DNA of 64,000 nucleotides. Source: Prochilodus magdalenae. Its lineage: Eukaryota; Chordata; Actinopteri; Characiformes; Prochilodontidae. The stretch lies in contig JAMWET010000477.1 in the NCBI GenBank assembly GCA_024036415.1, positions 602,001 through 666,000 of the forward strand. The letters are read 5' to 3'. Positions 12,836 to 26,017 of the stretch are shown in pieces. Position numbers and translations under genes: made by a program. The notes beneath the pieces are model-generated. The model searched no databases. It had not been told where the DNA came from and saw only the letters and a program-made list of their open reading frames with translations. Each line of letters starts with the position of its first letter. Positions within the stretch are counted from its first letter, which is position 1.

Positions 12836-13060
12836 GTTTGTGAATTCCATCTGGCCCCGACGGCAACTCGCTCTAGCGTTCACTCGCAAAAACATATCTG
12901 TGGCAAGCGCGGATAAATTCCAGATAATTGCGCATAATACGTTAAAATAACGGGCAACAGGGCCAAAGCGTTTGGATTATCAAACCTGCAACCTATTAGG
13001 GTTTCATGTCACGGGCTGTCTGGATAAATATTTGATTTAATTTACGTTTGAAAAAGAGAA
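12836..13060. other. Low-repeat block resembling a conserved non-coding element
   Basis: This block has balanced composition, several CpGs outside any island (GACGGC, AGCGTT, AAGCGCGG), and TAAT/ATTA and GATAA words, in contrast to the repeat-rich flanks. It has no sustained reading frame. The call rests on texture only; no alignment was possible. Confidence 0.25.
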
Positions 13061-13164
13061 GGATTGGACCCAGTGTTCTGTGATTTGGACACACACACGC
13101 ACGAATATTATAGTTTAGCCTTCACCACTGCTTTCCCTGTCGCAGGAATTTCAGGGCTCTGTTG

Positions 13165-13180
13165 TTTTTTTTTTTTTTTT
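13165..13180. repeat. Poly(T) run
   Basis: Sixteen consecutive T after GTTG. No SINE head was found on either side. Confidence 0.85.
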
Positions 13181-13684
13181 GGGTTATGTCTGCTCTTTCC
13201 TCCAGCCTGTACTGTACGTGCTGTGTGCTTATTTGTGGAGTGTGTGGTTTGGAGTAATGCTCTACTTAAGGGTGTTGGTTTTACATGTGTTGGCCCCCGT
13301 TAGCATGTGGAGTACAAGGATTTGAATAACGTTTGGTTTTTAATCCCTGATTGTGTAATTAATATCTTTTCTTTTTTCTGTGCAGTTCTTAGCTCTTGGC
13401 TGTATTAACTCTACTGTAGCTCAGTCAAGCCGGGAACAATTAAAGAGATAAGCTGTCAAGTAGTGTAAAAATAAGAGATAAAAGAAAAAAAATATTATTA
13501 TCACATCATTAGGAAATAGATACGTTCTTTGGAAACTAATGAACGTTTCAGCTTCTTACACTTCTTAAGCATCAGTTTCATAGTAGTCACTGAATAATGT
13601 CCTTACAACATCATTTATTGTAGGTAGACTGAATAGATTATGATTATAAAATATTTGATGATAGATACTGAATATTATATTATA

Positions 13685-14950
13685 CACTGCTCAAAAAAAT
13701 AAAGGGAACACTTTGAAAACACATCAGATCTCAATGGGAAAAGAATCATGCAGAATATCTTTCCTCATATAGACTGGGTAATGTGTTAGGAACGGAAGGG
13801 ATGCCACATCGTTTGATGAAAATGAAAATGGTCACCCTACAGAGGGTTGAATTTAAAGATACCCTGAAAATCAAAGCGAAGAAGTGATGCAGCAGGCTCG
13901 TCCATTTAACCCAATTTTCCCAAAATTCCATTGCAGCTCAGGACTCAGTAGTTTGTATGGCCCCCACATGCTCCTAATGAGACGACGGATGGTGTCCTGG
14001 GGGATCTCCTCCCAGATCTGGACCAGGGCATCACTGAGCTCCTGGACAGTCTGAAGTGCAACCTGGTGGCGTTGGATGGACCGAAACATAATGTCCCAGA
14101 GGTGTTCTATTGGATTTAGGTCAGGCTAGCCGGTGGGCCAGTCAATGGTATCAATTCCTTCATTCTCCAAGAACTGCCTGCATACTCTTGCCACATGAGG
14201 CTGGGTATTGTTGTGCACCAGGAGGAACCCAGAACCCGCTGCACCAGCGTATGGTCTGACAACGGGTCCAAGGATTTCATCCTGATACCTAATAGCAGTC
14301 AGGGTGCCGTTGTCTAGCCTGTAGAGGTCTGTGTGTCCTTCCAGGGATATGCCTCCCCAGACCATCACTGACCCACCACCAAACTAGTCATGCTGAATGA
14401 TGTTGCAGCACAGCAGTAGGGCTCTGGCAGTGCTCATCTTGTACCTCCTTGCACAAAGGAGCAGATATCGGTCCTGCTGAGGGCTTAAGGACCTTCTACA
14501 GCCTTGTCCAGCTCTCCTACAGTAACTGCCTGTCTCCTGGAATCTCCACTGTACTCTGTGCTGGGAGACACAGCAAACCTTGTGGCAATGGCACATATTG
14601 ATGTGCCATCCTTCAGTAGTTGGACTACCTGTGCAACCTCTGTAGGGTCCAGGTACCGCACCATGGTACTAGTAGTGATGCTGACCCAAGTCATCTGCAA
14701 GAAATAGTGAAAAATCAGTGGGAAAAGATGAGGGGGGACAAAATGTCAATGACCTTGTCCTTTTAAACCATTCCTGTTTTGGGGGGTGTCTCATTGTTGC
14801 TCCTCTACTGCACCTGTTGTAAATTTAATTAACACCAAAGCAGCTGAAACTGATTAACGGCCCTCCCTACTACTTAACTGACCAGATCAATATCCCTGAA
14901 GTTGAACTGACTTGATGCTATACTCGTTCCCTTTATTTTTTTGAGCAGTG
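13685..14950 (-). mobile_element. Tc1/mariner-family DNA transposon, internally deleted and dead
   Basis: The element is bounded by a perfect 25-bp terminal inverted repeat beginning CACTGCTCAAAAAAATAAAG and is flanked by TA on both sides (13683-13684 and 14951-14952), the target duplication expected of Tc1/mariner insertion. At 1266 bp it is shorter than intact relatives of roughly 1.6 kb. The transposase reads on the minus strand and is broken. The perfect terminal repeats suggest a geologically recent insertion or one mobilised in trans by an intact relative, although the coding part is ruined. Confidence 0.95.
13746..14700 (-). pseudogene. Tc1-like transposase pseudogene
   Basis: Translated pieces on the minus strand follow the order of a Tc1-family transposase. 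The N-terminal paired-type DNA-binding region (YLDPTEVAQVVQLLKDGTS) lies at about 14560-14665. A reading-frame shift leads to a second helix-turn-helix part with QETGSY, RRAGQG and QQDRYLLLCARR (about 14425-14545). The catalytic part has MVWGGISLEG (about 14335-14365) and HVARVCRQFLENEGIDTIDW (about 14130-14200). The C-terminal part is TVQELSDALVQIWEEIPQDT (about 14000-14065). Three defects are visible. A frameshift lies near 14545. An in-place deletion joins STARAL directly to the CCNIIQHD stretch near 14405, removing the region that should carry the first catalytic Asp. The second catalytic Asp is replaced (VHNNTQPH where family members have VHDN). A stop follows DWPTG, just before the family's usual proline-rich DLNPIE segment. 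Confidence 0.93.
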
Positions 14951-16230
14951 TATAATTAATATTATGTATTTAGTCATTCATAGGCTATTTTAGATGATTT
15001 GTGGTACTTACTGAACAATTAATAAATAATAGTGCTGTTTTATATTAGTAGTTTTGTGCTGGAGGAGGACTCGTGGTGTATTTTTGAAATAGAACAGAAG
15101 TTGTGGTACAGTTTGGTGGCCTGTAGGCTCTGTTCCTAATCACCACGTGTAAGGCCAATTTTCTGGTTCTCCAGTGGTAGACCTCTGTATATAGAGTGAA
15201 GAGTCTCTATAGTCTCTGCTCTTTAGCAGAATGCTTCAGCCTGAGGAATCTCTCCACTCTCTCTAATCTGCCTTCAGGTTCACATCACTCATCTGCCCAC
15301 AGATAAAAGCTACTGCAGCTTCCCCACATCCACAGAAACCCCATCAGATTGGGTCCTTCTTCAAAGACCAGATCTGCTTCTATCTTTTCCTCTTTTCTCC
15401 CTCTGTTGCCATCTTTTTCTCACTTCCTTCGATCCCTTTTTGTCATTCGCAAAGTCCCTCCCTTTCTATCATTAGGAATGTGATGTTTCGCTTTTTCCAT
15501 ATTTATTTTGTTTTGCTGATTGGTCGCTGACTGTATCATAGAATCAGTGACATTAGCTATACTGTTCATTTAAAAACTGATTTGTTGTTTTTCCCCTAAG
15601 CTTCTTTTATTATTCTGATTTCTGCCATCTCCAAAAGAGGTAACAGTCTAGAATAAGACTACTGCAATAAAGGCTTTATGAATGGTATATATGTTGTTTA
15701 CATAGTTGATCAATGGTTAAAAGTTAAGCCATAAGCGCCTTACAAAGTATCAATTGAACAGTTATTGCACATTAATTAAAAGGTAAAATAATGAATGTGA
15801 TTTGTTCTGAAACAGTTTTAATGGAGAAGATCAGTAAACATCAAATTCTGAGCTGTTCTATATTCTGTATTGTGCGTTGTTTAAGTGTTAATGCTCAGGG
15901 TTTAAGAGAATGGAGAGAGAATGATGTTTTAAACCTTTAGAATTTAACATTTAGCAACAAGCCAAGCAGGCCAGCAGGAAAGGAAAGGTAGAGGGTCCAA
16001 TTACAGGCTAGCTAAACCATGTTTATGTAGCCTTATTATTTGTTTATTGTTTAAGTAATAAAGATGTTGAAATACAGCTGTATTTTATCCTCTGTGCACT
16101 GTTTTGTGGAGACTGAGGATGCACCAGCTGGGGCACTAGGTTAATCTGAATGGGTGGAAACGCTGTAGCTTACATGGAAACAATTTCTATGTATTGTCAG
16201 GAAAACATCTACTAAAGTCTTCTTTCTAAA
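14951..16230. other. Unique non-coding sequence
   Basis: AT-rich flank of the transposon. No gene, RNA gene or second transposon end is visible. Confidence 0.5.
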
Positions 16231-16297
16231 TGTCTTTCTCTCTCTCCCTATCTCTCTCTGTTTCTTTCTGTCTCTTTCTGTCTCTTTCTCTTTCTCT

Positions 16298-16359
<62 letters not shown>

Positions 16360-16370
16360 CTCTCTACTAC
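16231..16370. repeat. (CT)n microsatellite with impure 5' part
   Basis: CTTT and CTGT variants at 16231-16305 lead into a perfect CT run at 16306-16355. Confidence 0.96.
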
Positions 16371-16599
16371 ATACCAGTAGAGTATAAGACGTATAAGCTG
16401 TAAGCTGCATGTATGTAAATACCTCGTCTAACAAGCTTAATTAATTAATTTGCTGTTTTTACATGTGAATACATGTTCATTCTGGCTCATAGGCAGGTAT
16501 AGACCATATATCTATTTATGCACAGCACTACACCACAGTATTTGAGATTAATAATGGCTTTATGCTGTCTGCTTCTTTGAATGTAGGGACTGAATCGAG

Positions 16600-17420
16600 G
16601 TAGGAGAAAAAAAAAAGTTCTTGATGTTTTTCTCAAAGTTAATGGCAGCTTGGGCGGAGAGTAAAAACAGCGGTGGCAGCGTTTTGGCTAAGGCTGTACT
16701 AAGGCTGTTTGTGCTAGGCGGTAATTATTCATGGTGTGAGTGATGCCTTCCAGGGGTTGAAGATTGATCACGTTTGATATGCTATCTGTCTCTGGCTGGG
16801 ACCGCTCCAAATTGGCCAGAGCTGGAAGAAAAGAAGAAAGTTTCTTAAAAGGAGCGAGAGGTTGAGAACGCATGAGTGAGTAGACGAGCGAGTCATCCAT
16901 TCCCATCCATTTCCATCCATCTCATCAACCCGCCGTCTCCCTGTAAACAACTAGCGGCCACTTGGTTTTGTATATCTCATGGAGTAACAAAAAGCACAGT
17001 CAAGCTCGAAATCAAGCACGCAATTAAGATGCTGAGCTCCTTTCAGAAACTCTGAGGGTATTTGAGTGCGACGTGAACATTTGGAGTTGACCCTAATTTG
17101 GTGATCGGAGATGATTGTATTTATTTGCCTGCCAGGAAGTCCTTAAACTGGTGTTCTGAGGGTTTTGTTGGAGCGGACACAATGAGGAGCTGATGATGGC
17201 GCATCTTTTAAGCAGCTTTGATTGAGAAGATGAATCACACAGGTTGGCGCATGGTGAACTCGTGACACAGCCGCCATACCGCTGTCTCCGCACACACACC
17301 CCAGAGACCCCCGCTCGTGTTCATTAGTGCAGACGAAACCGTAATTACCAGCTTTCCTTCGGCCTGGCTGGGTTAGCTAGCCTTTCATGTAGAGCGCGCT
17401 CTGTTTAGGAGTGGCAGGCC
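16600..17420. other. Low-repeat block resembling conserved non-coding sequence
   Basis: About 800 bp without microsatellites, including GGTAATTATTCATGG, CAATTAAGATGCTGAG, GATGATTGTATTTATTTGC and CGTAATTACCAGC, all TAAT-type motifs in a mixed-composition context. Short frames on the minus strand lack domains. The call is by texture only. Confidence 0.3.
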
Positions 17421-19903
17421 AAGTGGCAAATGAGACAGAACGTCCACACACACTAAATGTACACACATTGAGCTGGGCTTGCAAAATATACAAACAAAGG
17501 CATGCGCACACATAAACACATACACAAAAACATTAACAAACAAAAGGCCCCTCCATGTCTATTTAGAAACACCTATATAATCAGAAATAGGGAAATAAGT
17601 GACTATCAATGTGTTTTTCACCATCAAAAACCACTTTAAGGAACTTTTGATGGTGCACTTTTATTTTGAAAAGCCATTACCTGCTCCCAGCTTTTGTCAC
17701 ACAAAGCAGGATTTCTTGCTTACCCAGCTAACTTTAAGGTCCGTTCAACCAAACCCTGGATTTTCTGTCTCACACAGCGGATCAGTTTTTACCTGCTATG
17801 TCACTATAGCATCCATTGCTGCATAGGTTTAGTTTGCCCTTACGGACTATAAACATCTTTCAGACCCCTCAGGATAAGCTGACATATCGGGGCAAGACTC
17901 TGATCAATCACGTACAGCCTTTGGCCCTTTATAGGTTTTTTCCTTTGTGATGCTTGTAGCATCAGTCAGGTGTCAAATCCTGCTTTTCTGGAGTGGAAAC
18001 ATACTGCTTCACTTTTTACTTACCTGGGCCTGGCATCATGTAGCCTGCCACCATTCCTTATATCTTCGAAAAGTGAGCTACACGGCTCTTCCTTGCATTA
18101 AAATGTCACACTTAGATTAAAAATAGCTTGATTTTCTAAACCTGTGGCCTGACTCGCTAAGCACAGTTTACAACTTTCAAATTTCAGATCATATCCAACT
18201 CGTAGACTAATCAGGATCGAGCTTCTGACCAATCAGGAAAGCCTTCTAAATACATGTGCTAGGTCTCTAGTTTTGTGTACCGTTGTCCACCTGGTACTTG
18301 GTCTCTTGTTTTTTCCTCTGCCCTCACACACCCGCGGTGGTACCTTTACCGTAATATGAGCAAAATAAACCCAGTACAACAGATGCAAGGGCATGCGTAT
18401 CCTAAAACTAACATGTAAGACGTTTCTTGTACATAGCATGGCGGTACACAAACTAAGAGTGTAATAGTAGGCCTTGGGATTGTGTGATTACATCATGATT
18501 GTGTGATTACGTCATGCTTTACGCGTTTTGTGAATAAACAATTGATCAGTTCCTGTTAGTTTTATTTGTGCAACACAATGCGTTTAAAGCATGTCAGAGA
18601 GTGAAAAAACGCCAGAAAGGATAGAATGGAGTTGTGCACTGACACCAATAAATAAGCAGAACTGCTTCCTATTCTATCCCCACATCATCATCACATCCTA
18701 TTCCCTAATGTGCTTTATAAGGGTGAATGATTTACTTTCATAAATAGAGGGAAAAACATAAATCAGTAAATGAATTTGAGCACTTTTTCATCATCAGTCT
18801 GCGTCAGTGCTCACCAGGCACATAAACAAACCACCATCAGTTGCTTGAGCGAGACTAGAGTAATTTTCTTATTTGTAGCCACAGACATTAGAAAAACAGG
18901 GCATGAAAACAAAACAAACACAACCTCCCCCCACCCCAACCACCAAGCTCCCCACCAACTCCACCATTTTGACCATTCTGTGTTTTGCTATATGACAAGC
19001 AGCAGGGAGTAAACACTTTAGGATCTTTTAAAAGTGCATGTTGGTACACATTCAGCTGATGGTCTACAGTGTTCATTGTGTCTTATTTTTTAAAGCATAA
19101 AGACATAGTATTGTGTAAAGATGCTTATTGGGGTAATACTTGATTTATATTCTTGACACCTATGTGGTAAACTTTGGGTGATTTGCTGAAAAGTAAATTT
19201 GTTTACATCACTGACACCACAGATGTCACAAAGAAGGAAAACGTGAATTGAAAAGGGCTGGAGGGCTTCACCTCTGTCAGTTTGGTCCAAAGCTTGTAAG
19301 TAGTTTAGGTGAAGAACATCAGTTGCCTTGACAATGAAGTTGGGAGACATGTCATTAAGCTGGCTAAACTGCTTAGTGAGACCAGACCCTGCCATGCACT
19401 AAATAATAGCAAATATTACCCTGATTAAAGCATGCATGCCGAAGGCTAGATACTGCAGTGTGCTTTATGTGTCAAAGTGTCAGCAATAGGGTTAGGAAGT
19501 TCAGTTGCTTTCAGGTCACTGATGAATGAAAAAGCACAAATATGGATCCTGAGGCCTGACTATTTGAGGACCACTAGACTTAGCCACTCAAAGACTGTGG
19601 CCTTGAGTGGAAGGAAAAACAGCAGCATCCTGGGGGGTGGGGGGAGTGTAAGGGTCTGGTGGGACTCTCTGGAGGCCAAGGCACAGCCAGTAATGACGGT
19701 GAAGTGGCTCATCACCTCAGCCCTGCAGCCTGCAGAATTAACACCAGAAAAAGGCCTGGTGTGACCAAGCCTGGGCTGAACTTAATCAGACACCAGGGAA
19801 CTCTAAGTGAGAGCGAGAGCGGCAAAGACACGACTAGGGGGTGAGGAGAGTGTAGGGGTGGGGTGGGCGTGAGGAAGAGGGCGAGAGAAAGAGGGATATA
19901 GTG
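17421..19903. other. Unique non-coding sequence
   Basis: Contains an AC-rich patch near 17450-17530 and a CCCCAC-rich patch near 18925-18960. Reading frames of 60-101 codons here show no family motif and overlap one another on opposite strands. Confidence 0.5.
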
Positions 19904-19939
19904 AAGAGAGAGAGAGAGGGAGAGGGAGAGAGAGAGAGA
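19904..19939. repeat. (GA)n tract
   Basis: GAGAGA with GGGA interruptions. Confidence 0.9.
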
Positions 19940-20763
19940 ACAGGCTGTACCCTGGAGGCAGCCCTCTCTCTTGGTCCCTCTCTGTGGCCAGTCCTGCTTA
20001 TACATTTATACACACCTGCTTATTTATTTATTTACTGTTCTGACAGAGAGACACTCGACCAACCTCACACACACATACAGAAGGAGAGACAGACTCAGTA
20101 TTTTAAAGGGCATACACCATAAAGAAAGACTTCTTTTTTTAAAGCAAATATTTAAATGGAAACATTGTTGCATTGTTGCAATTATAAGCAGAAAACAACT
20201 CGCTCTTCACTTCCTAGTTTATATATGGAAACAAAAAAATGTTAAATGTGGTTGTGATATCACAAACATAAACATATTTCCATTATAAATGTCTATTCAC
20301 TTGCATTGAAGTGATGTGGGAGAAGGTTATTATATGCTGTATATGCAGAAACATGTGTTTCTAGATGTCGGGAAGCAAAGATATATTCAAAGCCTTTCAA
20401 AAGATCCTCACAAATGGAAGATCCAAAAAGATCAGTTGAAATCTAAAGGCACAGCGACAAAACCACTAAAAAGTGGGATAGAAATAAATTCTGATCAGAA
20501 AATGTGGACCTTGGGAAAATGAAACATGACACATTCCAAGTGTGGAATATGGTCTTTTTTAAACACGCCAGGGTTGTTTCTTACAGCATGGTTCAGTCAT
20601 GGGGGTGTTCAGCAAGTTTAAATGCTGTAATGGAGTGAGATGCAGTCTCTGTTTCAGGAGACAGGTGGAGAGGAAAGTGAGGCTTAATAATTTAGCCTGT
20701 CACTTGGGGACGGGGCTGCGGCTTGGGCCGTCACTACAACTGTACAGGCCTGACACATATACT

Positions 20764-21002
20764 CTCCTGAGACCCCTGCATCCTCATATGAGGACCTTAC
20801 ATTTCTGCTTCTCTGCACCATGATACTTTTTAAAACGTCGACCCTTTGGCCTCATATGAGGACATTGTTTTTGCCAAACAACTTCCTGTACAAAGACAAC
20901 GTTTAGCTTTTTTTAGGTTAGGTCCTACTTGTTAGGTCCTACTAATCACAAATAGCTAGGAGAAATTAAAATTGCACACCAAGCAAGTTCGGGTCTCAGG
21001 AG
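20764..21002 (+). mobile_element. MITE-like element, copy A (239 bp)
   Basis: The element starts CTCCTGAGACCC and ends in its exact complement GGGTCTCAGGAG, a 12-bp terminal inverted repeat. It carries two copies of a CATATG-centred palindrome, TCCTCATATGAGGA at 20781-20794 and CCTCATATGAGG at 20850-20861, and a direct doubling of GTTAGGTCCTACT near 20925-20945. A second copy lies inverted at 50206-50432 and is more than 90% identical by eye. It has no coding capacity. A clear target-site duplication could not be defined, so the superfamily is unknown. Confidence 0.85.
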
Positions 21003-21034
21003 GTTACACCATAGACAGGGTGCATGGATGGGCT

Positions 21035-21215
<181 letters not shown>

Positions 21216-22229
21216 ATAAGAAGACATAGGAAAGGAGAAGGAGAGATACAGAGAAAGAGCACTGTATGTGTTTGGTCTTACAACATATTCCCATTTGTTA
21301 TAAACAGGTGATTTTAGTTCATTTAACCTGAAAAGGAAAGTGGTTATTTCAATCAAAGTATTTTTGAGAAGAGAGAGAGAGAACCTGGAGTTAAATCTGC
21401 TGAAAATTCTCAACACAAAGACACAAGCTTTTGTTTAGTGTGTATATGGATTTGAGGGCAGGTGAAGATTTACTTGTTAGTAAATATATATTTTATTTAA
21501 GAGTCTGGACATACATACAGAACTACTCTACTATTTATAAACCCAATAAAACAAAAAATAAAACAAAACAAATAGGTACATCCACCTTCCTGTCACTGAT
21601 GCCACCACCGTGGAAAAAAACTGCACCATAGGAGAGTACTGTGTTAAAGATGCATGCTTAAATACTTACTGGCATTGAGAGTGGTCTGATGTGACATCTT
21701 CTGTTGTAGCAAGTCAGAATTAATCATAGTTGTAGTGGTGGAAACAAGACATCAGATATTGTGTCAGTAAGTTAACCCAAACTGCCAGAAAAGAAAAGAG
21801 GCTATGAAAGCAGCAGTGATGATTTTTCCTTTAAACATATGTATATTATAATATGTATATATCTAATATATAAGGATTTTTCCCACATCACTTTCAGGTA
21901 ACATGATTTCTTAGCACCATTGTTGCATTTATTTGTAAAGACCTAACAAAGCAGAGAATGAATTGTTATATTTATTGAGAACATATTAAAGAAAAAAAGC
22001 ATGAGCATGTGTATTTCAACACCAAGTGTGAATATAACTCCTTACAATTATTATTAACTTGTGGGTTAATAAAATAATAAGAATGTTATTTCATATGGTC
22101 ATTACTGTTCTGAAGCAGCTTAGGACAGTTATGTTTTAGTTTAAAGATGAAACTGTTAGACTGTTTAGATGAAACTGTTCTATTTAAATATTGTTAGTTC
22201 ACAATTTTAATGTTTCTATTCTGAAATGG
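21216..22229. other. AT-rich unique sequence
   Basis: No gene or transposon is seen. A short AT palindromic patch (ATATGTATATTATAATATGT) lies near 21839. Confidence 0.5.
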
Positions 22230-22700
22230 ATTGGAGGCCTTGATGCCCTCACTGTTGCAGGAAAGGGTGCTAATCTCTTATAGACTTCTCCTCCCAGAGA
22301 CGCATTCAGTTTCCATTTCTGAGGGCTAGTTAGCTCGCTTAGTTGCTACTGACGGGAGTGTGCTGTCAAGAGGGCAGCTAGCGGGCGAGAACGGGACTGG
22401 GTGAAGGTCAGCAAGATCACTGAGGAGAGGAGGAGGGAGAAGAAAGAGAACAAGGAAAGATAGGACTTGATCTAACACTTCTCTGGAGAACAGCAGTAAC
22501 TGAGCCGTTCCTCTTCACCTCCTCTCCTGTCCCCAATCCCTTTCTCTCGCTCTCTGAGGGGCAGACAGAGGGTGTGTTGGGTTAAAGTGGGGCTGCTAAT
22601 TGCTGGCCAGGGGTAGCAGAGGGGGGCCAGAGTTGATAGCAGGCTGAATTAGCAGTAATTCAGCCACTGGAACGCTCAGAGTACAGGAGAAGCTGAAGAA
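22230..22700. other. Low-repeat block, possible conserved non-coding element
   Basis: Includes GCTAATTGCTGGCC and GAATTAGCAGTAATTCAGCC, homeodomain-type TAATT words in a GC-balanced setting, bracketed by GA-rich sequence. There is no open frame of note. Confidence 0.25.
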
Positions 22701-22949
22701 GTAGAGACAAAGAGAGAGCAAAACAGGGCAAGTACAGGGTGATAGGGTCAATAACATCTGATGAAGAACATTCTAGACGAAAGCTAATGCACTGGATCAT
22801 CTTTACCCTCTCAGTTTTAACAAGCCAGTATCATAGCACAACACAAATTCCCTGCTTTCTATTAAAAGTAACATATTTGATGTATATATGATGTAAACAT
22901 GGCTGATGTTCACTCCTTATCCACACATTCCACATGTAATGTTATAGTC

Positions 22950-23060
22950 AAAACAGAACATGAATGTATGTTAGCGCTGAGTCTGAGTCAAGACAAGGCA
23001 TAAACACAAGTTAGAGCTGAGTCTGAATCTAGACAGAACATGAACACATTTGGTTCAGGT
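22950..23060. repeat. 40-bp tandem duplication, about 2.5 units
   Basis: GTTAGCGCTGAGTCTGAGTC at 22970 recurs as GTTAGAGCTGAGTCTGAATC at 23010, with AACAGAACATGAA-like words on both sides. Confidence 0.75.
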
Positions 23061-26017
23061 CAAGACTACGGCTTTGTGGTTGTTGAGTCATGGCTGACAG
23101 CATTTTCATAGTAAAAAAGACCAAAGACAATATTATCACCACCTTAATTTAAAAGAATCAACAGCAAACAACATTTTATTAGACGTTACCACATAGGAGC
23201 TGTTTGTAGTTGTAGTACAAATACAGACTCTAGTGCATCTGATTCACTGCATACAAAAGCACCCAAATGGTTGTTTTTGGCAGCAGGACTACATTTAAGG
23301 ACATTTTACAATTGTATTTATAAACCTTTTGTTTTAACAAGAAATAATAAGACTGTTACTCAGTCATGCTCAAAATAACACAGTGCGGATGCTTTGTTAG
23401 CCCTGTAAGTCCTATAAGCTGTTCGTTCATTGATGAACATTGGATGAACAAAAAACGCATTAGCAATGTGGATGTTAAAAGGTGTACTCTTCTAAAGGAA
23501 GTTTTTCCTAGCATCTTAAATAGGTAAAGGTTAAAATCAAGCTTTCTTTGATTTTTTCAAGCAAACTACTAATAAATAAATAATAACTGTATGAAATAGT
23601 GAATAACACCAAGGCTGTTTAGCCCTGCTGTTATGTCTGGGGCTCTTATTGAGCCCCATTCTCTCTGAAGTGATATGGCGTGTTGTTCCTGTAGACAGTC
23701 TGGAGCAGAGGTATTAAGGCACATAGATCAATGTAGCCTTCCATAGGATCCACACGTCTAAAAGGAATGGCTGAAGTTAATTTTTTTCGTGAGAGTGACT
23801 GTAGTATTCGGCTAGATTGCCCGTTTGTGTAAAAAGTAATAAAGTTTGGCCTTTACTCTCCTTGTGTTTCTAGCCCCTGTATAAAAGGTATGTGACTGCT
23901 CTGTGTGACCGCTCTGTGTGACCACAGTATCGGAGGCAGGGACAATGAGATCATGTGTGGCTTGTCAGTTGAGAGGACCTTTCCATGGCCTCTTTCTTGC
24001 TCTCTCTCTCTCTTTCCATCACAATCAGAAGGTTGTTCCTGTGTGTGTCATATGATGTCTTGTGGCTGTGTGCCTCCTCTCAGTAGAACAGAGCAGTGAC
24101 AGTTCTATCTCTCCGCCATCTGATGGACACGCCGGCCCTCATCACATGAAGAGCACTCGCTGGCCTCCCACTCACTGCTAAACCCTGTGTGTGTGTGTGG
24201 TTGCGCAGTTTGTACCAAGTTACTTTGTCAGGAGCAGAAAATGGTCCTGACAAGGTGAAGTGCTTTTATGTTTTTTTTTTTAAACTGGAAAAAAAAAACC
24301 TTTATTTTTTGGTTCATGAGATGTATGGTTTTATTGAGATTGAGTTTATGGTTTGATGTATGCAGAAGTTTGAGTACACTATATTTTATGGATTTTTCAT
24401 AAATTAGTGAACATTATTTTTGTTTTTTCAAATAAAAGTGGTGTTTGCGCAGACATTGCCTAATGGTGACCAGCGCTCCCTTGCTGTCATATGGGGTTTT
24501 ACTTTTCCTTTCTGGCTAGTATGCTAGAAGTTCACTGTCAGAATTTTCTTCCAGATCTTGCCTTGACTTCCACAGTTCCACTTAACTACCATTTTTAATG
24601 ACGTTTAGCCCTTGGATATCTTTTTAACTCCTGCATTGTAGACATCATTTAGCTTCATTTTCAGACCCTCAGCCAGCTGCTTAAACGAGCTAATGCTTGT
24701 TAAATGTTAGAGTCTGAGAATTTTCTTTAAAGAATCGGAGAATTCCAAGCAGTGTTCAAACGTTTTGCATGTGCCACAATTACAGTTACTAAAAAAAAGT
24801 CAAAAAACAATTACTATCTTTTTTTTTTGTTTAATGGTAGATGAAATATAACGAACAGGGACAGACTGGCGACTTAACCAGAGCGTTTCCTGCCTTCCTG
24901 CCAATATCATGTTCAGGTCCTGCTTGGTCAGATCTTAGAGGCACACCTTTGAACATTTGTAAATGTAGATACCTTTACAGGAATACTAGCTTGCTGCAAA
25001 AAAAAAAAAAAAACAAGCCTGACCGAAGTAAGGGCAGATAGTTAGCTAATGGTTGCTAAGCAGTGACTTGACAAAAGACTGAACTTCATAGAGAAAATGA
25101 GAATCTAACGGTCAGGGAAATGAAGAGACTCAGAATTACACAACAGCTTGAATTAGTTAATTCTTTTGGTTGCACTTGCATTAAGTTTGCTATGGTGTCC
25201 CCATGTGCCCATAAAACCCATAGGATGATCAGGGCCTGTCCCTGAGGTAGAGCATATACCCTGTAACTTGGTGCATGCTCACCAGTGCCATATGTACTTG
25301 CGCACTTGCAGAGCACATGGTTGAGGGTGACTCATCTGAGCATATCACTTTTTTCCACATCTCTAAAGGGCATAATTTCCAGCCCTATTTACTGATGTCT
25401 TTCCCACAGATCTAAATACAGATGTCACTTTAGTCAGTGTCCTTATTGAAACATTTGCCAGTTAAGAGGTTTTTTTGTGACTAAAGCTCCTGACCACCAT
25501 GCTCCAATTATGAATCGTCATTCAAAGTCATTTTGATTTTTTTTTTCCTCACCAACTTGATCCAAAATTGTGGACAAATGGGTTTTCTCAGCATTTTTAA
25601 ATATACCATAGAATGTAATAGCATGTTAATTGCTTAATTGCATTACATGTCATTAAATATTATTACATATGGAACACATGCATGTCCTAAAAAGTTATGA
25701 AAAACAAATATGTGTGTCTGTGTGACAGGAGTGACACTAAATCAGGTCATTGCCTTTACCAGCCACAGACATGTGCTACTGCTTATGCAGCCGGAGGCTG
25801 GAAGCCTGGTTTCAATCTCGCTGCCGCTGCCTTGCTAACAACTTTTACTGGAGCGCTTTAACCCGCAAAACAACGCTGAAAACAATGCAGCTCCCCAGTT
25901 TTGGTTTCAGCAGAATAGTTCGAGGTCTGGGTTATCCGGAGCTCCTGCGAGTGGTTAGCTGTGCCCTAAATGGAGTATTTCCGTAGCGTGCTTGGCACTT
26001 TTAGTGTAACTACAGTG
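23061..26017. other. AT-rich unique sequence
   Basis: Contains T- and A-homopolymer runs (near 24269, 24819 and 24997) and no convincing exon. A plus-strand frame at 25750-25986 has unusual Cys/Arg content but no recognisable domain or splice context. Confidence 0.45.

Noticed and set aside
16688..17299. Minus-strand frames of 60-72 codons as possible exons
   Set aside because: They overlap in different frames, have no common motif and lack good donor or acceptor sites at their ends.
25750..25986. Plus-strand frame of 78 codons with Cys/Arg/Trp content
   Set aside because: It looked more protein-like than its neighbours, but no domain is recognisable, the Cys spacing fits no known finger, and no splice sites fit. 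Recorded only as a chance frame.
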